A DNA stretch of 22,567 nt from Opitutales bacterium (lineage in GTDB: Bacteria; Verrucomicrobiota; Verrucomicrobiia; Opitutales; T3Sed10-336), in contig SLOW01000150.1 in the NCBI GenBank assembly GCA_007132315.1, positions 1 to 22,567 of the forward strand, read 5' to 3'. The notes below the pieces were generated by a model that was given only the letters and a program-made list of their open reading frames with translations, searched no databases and was not told the origin of the DNA. The position numbers were made by a program, and so were the translations under genes. Of the stretch, positions 6,651 through 15,143 are shown in pieces (position 1 is the stretch's first letter; each line of letters begins with the position of its first letter).

Positions 6651-8431
6651 CCCCGGCCCTCGCATCATCTTGTCGGCTCGGTCTGCTGGGGGTCGTCATG
6701 GTCGCCGGCTTTTGCGGCATTGGCGCGCGCCTGTACTACCTCCAGGTCATGGAATCCGAGCAACTGGCGCTCATCGCCGAGGGCAATCGCAAGCAGGTGA
6801 TCGTTCAGAGCGCCCGCCGCGGCAATATATTCGATCGCCGGGGCAACCTGCTCGCGACCGACCGGACCTTTATCGAGCTGGGAGTCGATCCCCAGGTCGT
6901 GCGCGACGAGGATCGGCCCCAGTGGGCCGAACTCGCGAGGATAATCGGCGTTCCTCTGGAGGAACTTGAGGAAAAGATGACCGCGCGTGTCGGAGCCGGC
7001 GACTCCGAGTTCGCCGAGGACGTGCGTTTGGTGCGGTGGCGCAAGCTCGCGGAAGGGCTGGATGAACCGACCTACGAACGAATTCGGGAACTGGGCATTC
7101 GCGGCGTGTATGGGAACCGTCAATACCGGAGAGTTTATCCGGGAGGCGAACTGGCCGCTCATATCATCGGGTTTTCCAACCGCGAGGGGGTTGGGGTGAT
7201 CGGTGTCGAGAACGCGATGAATTTTTACCTCCGGGGCGAGGACGGCTGGGTGGAATCGGAGCGCGACGGCCGACGGCGCGAATTGATGCAGTTTCGCAGC
7301 CGCGAAGTGCCCGCCAGAAACGGCCTCGACGTCGAGCTGACGCTGGACATGATGGTCCAGCACGTGGTGGAGGAGGAGTTGCGCCGCGTCGTCGATGAGT
7401 TTTCTCCCCAGGGCGCGGTTATCATCGTGAGCGAACCGGGGTCCGGTCGCATCCTCGGTCTGGGAAACTACCCGACCTTCGACCTGAACCAGTACTCCCG
7501 TTCCGACATCGCCCATCACCGCAACCGGGCCATCACCGACGTGCTCGAACCGGGCTCGACCTTCAAGGTAGTGCCGGTTGCGGCGGCTTTGAACGAGGGG
7601 TTGACCGACCCGGAGCAGGTTTTTGACTGCGGCGTCGGCCAGGTCGAATACCGGGGCCGGCGGCTGAGACTGCCGGCGGATCATCGGGAGTTCGGCGAGC
7701 TTTCCGTGGAGGATATCGTGCGGGTCTCGAGTAACCGGGGCGCTGCCTTTTTGGGGTTGATGTTGGGCGAGAACCGATTGCACGGTTACGCCGAAGCGTT
7801 TGGGTTCGGCTCGAGAACCGGATTTCCCTTGCTCGGCGAAGTGCGGGGAACCTTGCACCCGGTGCGGGCCTGGGACGGCCTTACGATAACGCGGTTGCCT
7901 ATCGGGCACGCGGTCAGCGCCACTCCCATGCAGATTCACTACGCCATGGGCGCGCTGGCCAACGGCGGGGTATTGATGGAACCTCGCATTATCGAGCGCG
8001 CTGTGGACGAAAACGGTGAAACGGTCTTCTCGTTTCCACCCGCCGCACGGGGGCGGGCCGTGTCCGAATTCACGGCTGAAACCGTGTCCGAGATGCTGGT
8101 GGCGGCGGCGGCGCCGGGAGGGACCGCACCGCAGGCGCAAATCGACGGGTATGAGGTGGCCGGAAAAACGGGCACCACCCGCAAGATCATCGACGGACGC
8201 TACTCCAACCGCCATCACGTGGCGTCGTTTTCCGGCTACTTTCCCGCCTCCGATCCCCGCGTGGTTATCACCGTTATCGTTGACGAACCCGCCTCCTCCG
8301 GTCCGTCCTACGGGGGCGTCGTGGCGGCGCCCGGTTTTCGACGGATCGGCGTGGAGCTGATCCCATACCTGGGGATCGAAGCAACCCGCCCGGAACAGGT
8401 GCTCGCCCAGCGGGAAGGAGGCGGGCTGTGA
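6647..8431 (+). CDS. ftsI: Peptidoglycan D,D-transpeptidase FtsI (PBP3/PBP2-like)
   Basis: Septal class B penicillin-binding protein of 594 aa that crosslinks peptidoglycan at division with FtsW. One N-terminal membrane anchor (about 11-28) is followed by the dimerisation (pedestal) domain, which starts with RRGNIFDRRGNLLATD (58-72). The transpeptidase domain has all three active-site motifs: EPGSTFK with nucleophile Ser304 and Lys307, SSN at 361-363, and KTGT at 507-510. There is no PASTA domain. The enzyme therefore looks fully active, which matters because the murE next door does not. It starts in an ATGA overlap with the ftsL stop and ends in a GTGA overlap with a possible upstream start of murE. 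Confidence 0.95.
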   Translation: MTPALASSCRLGLLGVVMVAGFCGIGARLYYLQVMESEQLALIAEGNRKQVIVQSARRGNIFDRRGNLLATDRTFIELGVDPQVVRDEDRPQWAELARIIGVPLEELEEKMTARVGAGDSEFAEDVRLVRWRKLAEGLDEPTYERIRELGIRGVYGNRQYRRVYPGGELAAHIIGFSNREGVGVIGVENAMNFYLRGEDGWVESERDGRRRELMQFRSREVPARNGLDVELTLDMMVQHVVEEELRRVVDEFSPQGAVIIVSEPGSGRILGLGNYPTFDLNQYSRSDIAHHRNRAITDVLEPGSTFKVVPVAAALNEGLTDPEQVFDCGVGQVEYRGRRLRLPADHREFGELSVEDIVRVSSNRGAAFLGLMLGENRLHGYAEAFGFGSRTGFPLLGEVRGTLHPVRAWDGLTITRLPIGHAVSATPMQIHYAMGALANGGVLMEPRIIERAVDENGETVFSFPPAARGRAVSEFTAETVSEMLVAAAAPGGTAPQAQIDGYEVAGKTGTTRKIIDGRYSNRHHVASFSGYFPASDPRVVITVIVDEPASSGPSYGGVVAAPGFRRIGVELIPYLGIEATRPEQVLAQREGGGL

Positions 8432-8523
8432 TCGCTTACATGCAGGCTCCGCGCCGGGCGGCGGCGTTCCCCCTTTCTGGGCGCCAGCGTGGACAAAAGC
8501 GCAAAGCTCGTGGAGAATTCTTC

Positions 8524-9999
8524 ATGCAAACAACGCTTCGGAAACTTCTCGATGGAGCGGTGGAAGCCAAGGTCAGCGGCGATTTGAAGCGTTCGATCAG
8601 CTTTCTGGCCACCGACAGCCGTCGTGCCGGTCCCGGCTGTTTGTTTTTCGCGTTGCCGGGGGCGCGGACCGACGGGAGTCATTACATTGAGGAAGCGATC
8701 GATCGCGGCGCGGCCGCGGTCGTCACCGAGGAAATCCGGCGCCCGCACGCTGGTGTGGTTCAGATTCGGGTTCCGGATGCCCGGGTCGCCATGGCTAAAA
8801 TCGCGCGCCGTTTTTTCGAGAATCCGGACGATTCCCTGGCCGTTTTCGAGGTCGCCGGCCTCCGTGGAAAAAGTACGACCGCCACGTTCATGCAACACTT
8901 GTTGGCGGCCGGCGCGGGGCCTGTGGGGTTGATCGGGAGTATCGCTTACGATCTCGGACGCCGGACGCTGCCGTCGGTGCGAACCACGCCCGACGCGGTG
9001 GAACTGATGGGGCTCCTGGGCGAAATTCGGGACGCCGGCGCCCGGGAGGCGGTGGTGGAAATCGATTGGATGGGCGTTCGTCAGAAAAGCGCGTACGGAC
9101 TGCGCACAAAAATCGTGGTGGTCACGAATATCGCCGGGGAAACGCTCGAGAACGGGGAATCCATGGACTCGCGCCGCGACCTTGTTCGAGAATTGCTTGG
9201 AGGGAACACCGCTGCGGCGCCGGAAGTCGCGGTCATCAATGTGGACGACCCCGAAGGGCGCCGTTTGGCGTCGAATTTGCCCGCGGGGATTCGGATCGTG
9301 ACGTTCGGGCGTTCGCCCGCCGCCGACGTGCGGGCCGAAACGGTGGCGACGTACCCGGACTCGAACCGGCTGACTCTCGCGTGGCCGGAGGGAACGGCCG
9401 AGATGGACGTGCCCGTGGCGGGCGAGCACAACGTGGCGGGTTTCCTCGCCGCCGCCGCGACCTGTTACGCGGCCGGGCGCGATCCGGCCGGATTCGCCGC
9501 GAGTCTGACTGCTTTTCCCGGCGTGCCCGGCCGGATGGAACCGATTGACCGGGGCCAGGCGTTCCGGGTTTTTGTCGATCACGGTCACACGCCGGAAACG
9601 CTGGCCGCAGTGCTCGATTCCCTTCGGCGCACCACACCCGGAAAGGTTCTTGTGGTTTTCGGCTGCGGAGGCGGGCGCAACCGTTCCGCCCGCGCGGTCG
9701 CGACGCGGACCATTCAGGAGCGCGCCGATTTTTTCTGGGCGACCGCCGACAACACCCGCGGCGAACCGTTGGAACGGATTTTTTCAGACATGAAAACGGG
9801 GGTGATCGACGAAAACGGGATCGCTTTTGTGGACGACCGCCGTGTGGCCATCGACCGCGCCTTTCAGGAGGCGGGACCGGGTGATTGCGTCCTGCTGGCC
9901 GGGAAAGGGCACGAAGCGTTCCTGGAGATGGGGCATACACTGTTGCCGTTCGACGATCGCCTGGTCGCAGCCGATCTGTTGGCGTTGCCGCGCATCTGA
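8524..9999 (+). CDS. murE: MurE-like ligase with degenerate catalytic centre
   Basis: 491 aa, normal MurE length, in the normal murE slot between ftsI and murF. MurE adds meso-diaminopimelate (or Lys) to UDP-MurNAc-L-Ala-D-Glu. Kept: N-terminal TDSRRAGPGCLFFALPG, TTPD (154-157), Walker A GLRGKST (112-118), GRME (336-339), Arg385 in GCGGGRN, and GKGHE (460-464). The diaminopimelate motif reads DNTR (409-412) instead of DNPR. Lost: aligned gap-free to E. coli MurE, the EVSSH motif reads EIDWM (179-183), the DHLD block reads ETLE (206-209, His to Thr207), and the lysine that is carbamylated becomes Val221. The reading frame is intact, so this is not a frameshift. It may be inactive, or have a changed reaction. 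Start: ATG 8524 (GGAG 8 nt upstream) fits the family; GTG 8428 overlaps the ftsI stop, has AAGGAGG 6 nt upstream and adds 32 basic residues. Confidence 0.82.
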   Translation: MQTTLRKLLDGAVEAKVSGDLKRSISFLATDSRRAGPGCLFFALPGARTDGSHYIEEAIDRGAAAVVTEEIRRPHAGVVQIRVPDARVAMAKIARRFFENPDDSLAVFEVAGLRGKSTTATFMQHLLAAGAGPVGLIGSIAYDLGRRTLPSVRTTPDAVELMGLLGEIRDAGAREAVVEIDWMGVRQKSAYGLRTKIVVVTNIAGETLENGESMDSRRDLVRELLGGNTAAAPEVAVINVDDPEGRRLASNLPAGIRIVTFGRSPAADVRAETVATYPDSNRLTLAWPEGTAEMDVPVAGEHNVAGFLAAAATCYAAGRDPAGFAASLTAFPGVPGRMEPIDRGQAFRVFVDHGHTPETLAAVLDSLRRTTPGKVLVVFGCGGGRNRSARAVATRTIQERADFFWATADNTRGEPLERIFSDMKTGVIDENGIAFVDDRRVAIDRAFQEAGPGDCVLLAGKGHEAFLEMGHTLLPFDDRLVAADLLALPRI

Positions 10000-10016
10000 G
10001 CGGAGAATAAGGAGGG

Positions 10017-11471
10017 ATGCCGGAGTTTGATCCACAAGTGTTGGCGGAATGGAGCGGGGGCGTGTGGCGCAACGGGGCTCCCGGCCGGGTGGCCGGCTTT
10101 TGTCACGATTCCCGGCGCGTTCGGCCCGGTGAATTGTTCGTGGCCTTGAGTGCCGAATTCCGGGACGGGCACGCGTTTCTGGAGGACGCCCGGGCGCGCG
10201 GCGCGTCCGGTGCGCTGGTCGATCGGCCGGTGCCCGATTCCTCTCTTCCCCAATTGGTCGCCGACGATTCGCCGGGCGCTCTGTGGCGGATCGCCGCGCG
10301 TCACCGCGAGCGTTTCGCGGGTCCGTTGATCGGTATTACCGGAAGTTGCGGTAAGACCTCGACGAAAGAACTCCTGGCCGAGTTGATGGCTTTTCGAGGA
10401 CCGGTGTTCCGGACTCCCGGCAATTTCAACAATCACCTGGGCGTGCCGCTCGCGCTGCTGGGCATCGATCCCGGCTATCACGCGGTGGCGGTGATCGAGG
10501 CGGGCATCAATCTGCCCGGTGAGATGGAGCCGTTGGCCCGTTTGATTCGTCCCGACCACGCTCTCGTGACCAACGTGGCGCCGGTGCACCTGGAGGGACT
10601 GAAGGATCTGGACACGATCGCTGGGAACAAAGCCCGCCTGCCGGCCGCGGTCGCGGCGGACGGATTTGTGGTGTTCCCCGAATATTGCCAGGCTTTCGAG
10701 CCGTTCCGGCAATTGCGCTCGCGGGTGATTCCGATGAGGGACGACGCGGCCGAACCCTCGGCCGGGCGAAGGTTTCTGGACCGTTTTCTGCCGCCCGCTC
10801 CCGCTGAGCGGTCGCCTGAATGCACCGTTTATCGACGGGAAACCACCGACGAAACACGACTGGAGCTTCGGCGTCCCGGCCAAACCGAAGGGGCCGCGTT
10901 TTCCATCCGTACGGTGAGCGCCGGAATGGCCGAAAATGTCGCTCTGGCACTTTTGATGGCGCAATGCCTCGGCGCCTCGACGGCCGATCTTCAGAAAGGG
11001 CTCGCCGCCTGGCGGCCGGCGGCGTTTCGGGGCCAAGTGGTGTCCGGAGAGGGGGGATTGCGTTACCTCGATTGTTACAACTCCAATCCGGTGGCCCTGG
11101 TGGACGCGCTGGAAGCTTTTGACCGGCTCGCTCCGCCGGGTTCGCCCCGACTTTACGTGCTGGGCGACATGGCGGAACTCGGACCGGAATCGGATCGGTT
11201 TCACCGGGAAACGATGAGATTCCTGGCCCTCGGATCGGAGGACTTCGCCTTCCTGATCGGCGCGGGGGCGCCGGTGATGGGAGAGGGCCTGCGGATGGCG
11301 GGCCGCGCCCCGGAGCAATGGGCGGTGGCTCGCGATGTCGAAGCCGTCCGGAAACGGGTCCGGGCATTTCGGGGATCCCTGTTTGTCAAAGGCAGCCGCC
11401 GTTGCCGGCTCGAACGCCTCGTCGAGGAGTCCGCGGTTGAGCCCGCCGTTGGAAAGGAAGCGCCATGTTGA
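10017..11471 (+). CDS. murF: UDP-N-acetylmuramoyl-tripeptide--D-alanyl-D-alanine ligase
   Basis: MurF (484 aa) adds D-Ala-D-Ala to the UDP-MurNAc tripeptide, the last cytoplasmic step. Motifs: DSRRVRPGELFVAL (31-44), Walker A GSCGKTS (109-115), NFNNHLG, EAGINLPGEME (161-171), TNVAPVHLEGLKDLDTIAGNKARL with the metal-site His191 and the expected carbamylated Lys205, CYNSNP (353-358), LGDMAELG and KGSR near the end. Both catalytic positions that are lost in the MurE-like neighbour are kept here, so the enzyme looks functional. Start ATG 10017: a GGAGGG abuts the codon, so the useful Shine-Dalgarno may be GGAG at 10002-10005. It overlaps mraY by 7 nt. The C-terminus has about 15 extra residues past the last motif. 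Confidence 0.93.
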   Translation: MPEFDPQVLAEWSGGVWRNGAPGRVAGFCHDSRRVRPGELFVALSAEFRDGHAFLEDARARGASGALVDRPVPDSSLPQLVADDSPGALWRIAARHRERFAGPLIGITGSCGKTSTKELLAELMAFRGPVFRTPGNFNNHLGVPLALLGIDPGYHAVAVIEAGINLPGEMEPLARLIRPDHALVTNVAPVHLEGLKDLDTIAGNKARLPAAVAADGFVVFPEYCQAFEPFRQLRSRVIPMRDDAAEPSAGRRFLDRFLPPAPAERSPECTVYRRETTDETRLELRRPGQTEGAAFSIRTVSAGMAENVALALLMAQCLGASTADLQKGLAAWRPAAFRGQVVSGEGGLRYLDCYNSNPVALVDALEAFDRLAPPGSPRLYVLGDMAELGPESDRFHRETMRFLALGSEDFAFLIGAGAPVMGEGLRMAGRAPEQWAVARDVEAVRKRVRAFRGSLFVKGSRRCRLERLVEESAVEPAVGKEAPC

Positions 11472-12565
11472 GTTATCTGGCCGAATTGGAGCACGTATTC
11501 GGACCCTTCCGCATGTTCCGTTACATCACCTTCCGCGGTCTGCTGGCCGCCGGGACCGCTCTGATGATCGGTTTTGTGATGGGACCGTGGCTGATCCGAC
11601 GCCTGAAGGAACTGAGTTTTCGCCAGAGTCTGCGCACGGAGGAGCAGGTGGGGAAACTGGCGGGACTTCATTCGAAAAAGAAGGACACCCCCACCATGGG
11701 CGGCCTGCTGATCCTGGTGTCGGTGGCGGTGAGCACCCTCTTGTGGGCCCGGCCGAATGTTTGGGTGCTGACCGCGCTGCTGGTGTTCGTCGGGCTCGGG
11801 CTGCTCGGATTCGCCGACGACTACCTGAAGGTGGTGCGCCGCGACAGCAAGGGCGTGAGCGGCAGGTGGAAGCTGATCTGGCAGGGGCTTATCGGTGTCT
11901 CCGCGCTGACCATTCTCCTGCTGCACCCCGAGAGCGCCGCCAAGGCCCGCGAATTGTGGCTCCCCTTTGTCAAAGACGCGGTCATGACCGCGTCGCCGCT
12001 CTGGTTCCTGTTCCCGTTCTTTCTGCTGGTGATTGTCGGATCCAGCAACGCCATCAATCTGACCGACGGCATTGACGGTCTCGCCATCGGTTGCACGATT
12101 TCCGTCGCCCTGGTATACGCCATCATGGCCTATGCCGCCGGCAATGTGATTATCGCCGAGTACCTGATTATCAGCTACGTGCCCGGGACCGGAGAATTGA
12201 GTGTGGTCTGCGGCGCGCTGGTCGGGGCCGGTCTGGCTTTTCTCTGGTACAACGCCCACCCGGCGGAGGTCTTCATGGGAGACACCGGCTCCCTGGCGCT
12301 CGGAGGTTTGGTCGGAGTGATCGCCTTTATGGTGCACCAGCCCTTGACCCTCGTCATCGTCGGCGGAATTTTTGTGATGGAAGCGGTTTCGGTCATCGTA
12401 CAAGTGCTCTCGGTGAAGAGCCGGGGACGACGAGTCTTCCGGATGGCGCCGATTCATCACCACTTCGAACTCAAGGGCTGGTTCGAAACGAAAGTTGTCA
12501 TGCGTTTCTGGATACTATCCCTTGTCTTCGCCATTATCGGACTGGGAACCCTGCGACTGCGATGA
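11465..12565 (+). CDS. mraY: Phospho-N-acetylmuramoyl-pentapeptide-transferase
   Basis: MraY (366 aa, family 320-370) transfers phospho-MurNAc-pentapeptide to undecaprenyl phosphate, forming lipid I in the inner membrane. It has about ten membrane helices. Active-site residues are present: FADDY with Asp118/Asp119, NLTDGIDGLA (198-206) with Asp201 and Asp204, MGDTGS (271-276), and HHHFE (331-335). The C-terminal GWFETKVVMRFWI is typical. The gene begins 7 nt inside murF and its stop is in an ATGA overlap with a 39-codon ORF. In many Gram-negative dcw clusters murD follows here; it does not in this window. Confidence 0.96.
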   Translation: MLSYLAELEHVFGPFRMFRYITFRGLLAAGTALMIGFVMGPWLIRRLKELSFRQSLRTEEQVGKLAGLHSKKKDTPTMGGLLILVSVAVSTLLWARPNVWVLTALLVFVGLGLLGFADDYLKVVRRDSKGVSGRWKLIWQGLIGVSALTILLLHPESAAKARELWLPFVKDAVMTASPLWFLFPFFLLVIVGSSNAINLTDGIDGLAIGCTISVALVYAIMAYAAGNVIIAEYLIISYVPGTGELSVVCGALVGAGLAFLWYNAHPAEVFMGDTGSLALGGLVGVIAFMVHQPLTLVIVGGIFVMEAVSVIVQVLSVKSRGRRVFRMAPIHHHFELKGWFETKVVMRFWILSLVFAIIGLGTLRLR

Positions 12566-12681
12566 TTGGTTGGGCCGGCACGGAGGATGTGGTCATGACG
12601 CGTACAGAAAGAGTAAATTCCGAATTCGACGGGCGTTTTTGTTTGCGCCTCCGCGAAACCGCTTGGACAATGCGAGAATAG
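12562..12681 (+). other. 39-codon ORF coupled to mraY, possibly vestigial
   Basis: An ATG overlaps the mraY stop as ATGA, the same coupling seen at most other junctions in this cluster, and opens a 39-codon frame (MIGWAGTEDVVMTRTERV...) ending at TAG 12679-12681. I recognise no domain and it does not resemble the start of MurD. It may be a leader, a remnant of a lost gene in the murD slot, or chance. No strong Shine-Dalgarno is evident. Confidence 0.2.
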
Positions 12682-12843
12682 TACATTCTAGCGAAATTCT
12701 CATCAGGGAATCCACGCCGTCGGCTTGGATGCGACGTTGTTAAGATCACCGATCGAGCAAGCAGTAAACAGATGTCATACCGGAACTTGAAAAAGAAAGA
12801 CCCAGCTATCAGGAATCAGCAACAGGGAGGAATCAGATCGATC
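12682..12843 (+). other. Leader region of the LysM gene
   Basis: This is the only sizeable non-coding gap inside the cluster downstream of rsmH (162 bp here, 278 bp counted from the mraY stop) and is more AT-rich than the surrounding genes. Just before it begins is a short hairpin, AGAAT at 12675-12679 and ATTCT at 12685-12689. A second promoter for LysM-ftsW and onward is plausible; a TTGGAC lies near 12663 but no good -10 at standard spacing was seen. Confidence 0.3.
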
Positions 12844-13959
12844 ATGAAGGCGCCGAAAGTATTCGCCATAGTTTTGTTCATGCACGCACTGGCATTTTCA
12901 TTATTGTTCGTCCAGCAGGGGTGTCAGACCATGGCACCGGAGGAGCGAGCCGACTTGACCCGTCCGGGGGCGCCTTCGGATCGACCCTTGCAACGGGCTG
13001 ATTACCAACGGCGATCGGCGCCGGAAGCGACGGAAGTCGAGCGCGACGAACCGCGGATGGCCGCGCCGGCGCGGCCCGGCGTCGCCGAGCCGGACGAGCC
13101 CGGCGAACTCGACTTTCCCGATTTTGGGGAGGACGAGCCGCTGGAACCGCTTCCGCGGGATTGGGAGGATCCCGAACCGTTCGACGAGGAAATCGAGGTT
13201 CCCGGGGAACGGGAAGTGGAGCGGACTTATACCGTACAGAGCGGCGACAGTCTCTGGAACATCGCGCGCCGTGAAAACGTCGCTCTGGACGACCTGCTCG
13301 ACGCCAACCGACTGACCCGGGACTCCGTCATCCGGCCCGGACAGGAGCTCCGCATTCCGGACTCCGCCGGCGAGCCCGCCCCGCCCACGCGGGTCGAGGT
13401 GCCCGACGCCCGCCCGACGGCCGAAGTGCCCGAGGGTGCCGAGACCTACACCGTTCAGCGCGGGGACTCCCTGTCGGTGATCGCTCAGCGCCACAACACC
13501 ACGGTTTCCGCGTTGCGTTCGATCAACAACCTGACCGGCGACACCATCCGTATCGGCCAGGAATTGGTGCTTCCCGTCGGAGAGAGTGCGCGGCCGCCGG
13601 AAGAGGCGGACGGGACCGAAGCCGAAGTCGAGGGTGTTCGGCATACCGTCGCCAGCGGTGAAACGCCGGGCAGTATCGCCAATCGGTACGGGATTTCGGT
13701 CCAGGAACTGATGAGTGCGAACAATATCAGCGATCCGCGCCGCATGCGCGTCGGCCAGACCCTGGTCATCCCCGGCGCCGAAGAGGAGGCGCCCGCCGAA
13801 GAGCCTCGCGAAGAGGAGGAAGAGGAGCCGGAGACGGCTCCGCAGACCACACCGCTGCCGGTGGTGCCGGACGAGCCCGAGGAAATGCAGTTTTTTGAAG
13901 ACGATCAGGAAGACGAGGACGATGTGCCGATCGTGCCCATCGTTCCCGACGATGATTAA
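12844..13959 (+). CDS. LysM-repeat envelope protein with acidic linkers
   Basis: 371 aa from ATG 12844. A hydrophobic export signal (about 5-25) ends in VQQGC, so Cys27 may be lipidated, though Gln at -3 is a poor lipobox. Then comes a Pro/Glu/Asp-rich linker (about 30-125) and three LysM domains that bind GlcNAc-containing glycans: YTVQSGDSLWNIARRENV to about 171, YTVQRGDSLSVIAQRHNT (202-244) and HTVASGETPGSIANRYGI (267-310). The C-terminal 60 residues are very acidic, ending PIVPIVPDDD. No catalytic domain is present, so it probably anchors or scaffolds wall at the septum. It occupies the place where murD is often found, upstream of ftsW. GGGAGG lies 13 nt upstream of the start; an in-frame ATG at 12772 would add 24 polar residues before the signal and is less likely. 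Confidence 0.85.
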   Translation: MKAPKVFAIVLFMHALAFSLLFVQQGCQTMAPEERADLTRPGAPSDRPLQRADYQRRSAPEATEVERDEPRMAAPARPGVAEPDEPGELDFPDFGEDEPLEPLPRDWEDPEPFDEEIEVPGEREVERTYTVQSGDSLWNIARRENVALDDLLDANRLTRDSVIRPGQELRIPDSAGEPAPPTRVEVPDARPTAEVPEGAETYTVQRGDSLSVIAQRHNTTVSALRSINNLTGDTIRIGQELVLPVGESARPPEEADGTEAEVEGVRHTVASGETPGSIANRYGISVQELMSANNISDPRRMRVGQTLVIPGAEEEAPAEEPREEEEEEPETAPQTTPLPVVPDEPEEMQFFEDDQEDEDDVPIVPIVPDDD

Positions 13960-13982
13960 TTCGGGGTGTTGATTTTATCTGA

Positions 13983-15143
13983 ATGGCGACCCGTTCCGCA
14001 GAAGGGCTTTCCCTGGCCAGGATTTTTCAACCGGGAGTAATCATCCTGGTTTGCGCGGTCAGCCTCGCCGTTTTCGGAATCAGCGTTCTGTTCAGTGCCA
14101 GCGCCCACTCGGGGGCGGACCCGTATTATTTCATTCGCCGCCAGTTCATCTGGCTGGGTGTCGCCGTGGTCGTCGGGGTCTCTGTGTCTCTGCTCGACCT
14201 CGAAGCGCTTAAGCGCTTCATGTGGCCGGTTTTCATGGTTTCAATCGCCGGCCTGGTGCTGGTGCTGATCCCCGGCATCGGCGTCGAGGTCAACGGAGCC
14301 CGGCGATGGATCGACCTTGGGTTCATGCGTTTGCAGGTTTCCGAATTCGCCAAGTTGGGCCTCGTCTTCACGCTGGCCTGTTACTTGGGCACCAATCACC
14401 GGGTCATTCCGAAATTCTGGGAGGGCTTCGTGCTTCCGAGTCTGTGCATCGGACTCTTCGCGGGTTTGATTTTTCTGGAGCCGGATTACGGCACGGCCGC
14501 CCTGTGCGGCGCGGTCGGCTTCACCATGCTGTTCCTGGCCGGAGTTCGGTTGATCTACCTCGCGCCCGCCTGTGCGCTCGCGCTGATCGCCTTCGCCTAC
14601 GCCGTGTTCACCAATCCCGTGCGGCGGGGGCGGATCCTGTCGTTCATGGACATTGAAGGAAACCGCGGCGAAGGCGCCTATCAGCTGTGGCAGGCCATCC
14701 TCGCCTTCGGCGCCGGCGGTACCCAGGGGGTGGGTTTGGGCAACGGACGTCAGCAGATGGCCTTTCTGCCCGAAGCGCACACCGATTTTATCTATGCGGT
14801 GATCGGCGAGGAGCTCGGATTCTACGTGGCATCCGGAGTCCTGCTCCTTTTTATGGTGCTGTTTATCGCCGGCCTTCTGCACCTGCGCCGGGCTCCCAAC
14901 ATGTATCAGTACCTGCTGGTGGCCGGAGGATTGCTGCTGCTGAGCACGCAGGCCCTGATCAATATGGGGGTGGTGACCGGTTGCCTCCCGACCAAAGGGT
15001 TGTCGCTGCCCTTTATCAGTTATGGTGGATCCAACCTCGTGGCGATGTTCATCATTGTTGGCATCCTGATCAACACGTCACTCACCTGGTCGAAGCCCCC
15101 GGTGTTCAACCGGCGGCGAAACCTCAAGGAAATCGCGGGGTGA
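13983..15143 (+). CDS. ftsW: Septal peptidoglycan glycosyltransferase FtsW
   Basis: SEDS-family polymerase (386 aa, family about 370-410) that links lipid II into glycan strands with FtsI. About ten membrane helices. Signature motifs: NGARRWIDLGFMRLQVSEFAK, FLEPDYGTAAL, GEGAYQLWQAILAFGAGG, LPEAHTDFIYAVIGEELG, which carries the conserved catalytic Asp, and the terminal GLSLPFISYGGSNL. The sequence is orthodox throughout. It lies 23 bp after the LysM gene and ends in a GTGA overlap with murG. FtsW is favoured over RodA by its place in the cluster. Confidence 0.95.
   Translation: MATRSAEGLSLARIFQPGVIILVCAVSLAVFGISVLFSASAHSGADPYYFIRRQFIWLGVAVVVGVSVSLLDLEALKRFMWPVFMVSIAGLVLVLIPGIGVEVNGARRWIDLGFMRLQVSEFAKLGLVFTLACYLGTNHRVIPKFWEGFVLPSLCIGLFAGLIFLEPDYGTAALCGAVGFTMLFLAGVRLIYLAPACALALIAFAYAVFTNPVRRGRILSFMDIEGNRGEGAYQLWQAILAFGAGGTQGVGLGNGRQQMAFLPEAHTDFIYAVIGEELGFYVASGVLLLFMVLFIAGLLHLRRAPNMYQYLLVAGGLLLLSTQALINMGVVTGCLPTKGLSLPFISYGGSNLVAMFIIVGILINTSLTWSKPPVFNRRRNLKEIAG

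Noticed and set aside
6665..8218. 517-aa minus-strand ORF across ftsI
   Set aside because: Antisense to an ftsI with all three transpeptidase motifs; no recognisable domain.
8524..9999. murE as a frameshifted pseudogene
   Set aside because: The frame is continuous, the length is normal and scaffold motifs are kept on both sides of the altered residues.
9864..11318. 484-aa minus-strand ORF across murF
   Set aside because: Mirror frame of murF with no family signal.
11201..12463. 420-aa minus-strand ORF across mraY
   Set aside because: Gln/His/Gly-rich shadow of a hydrophobic membrane protein gene; no domain.
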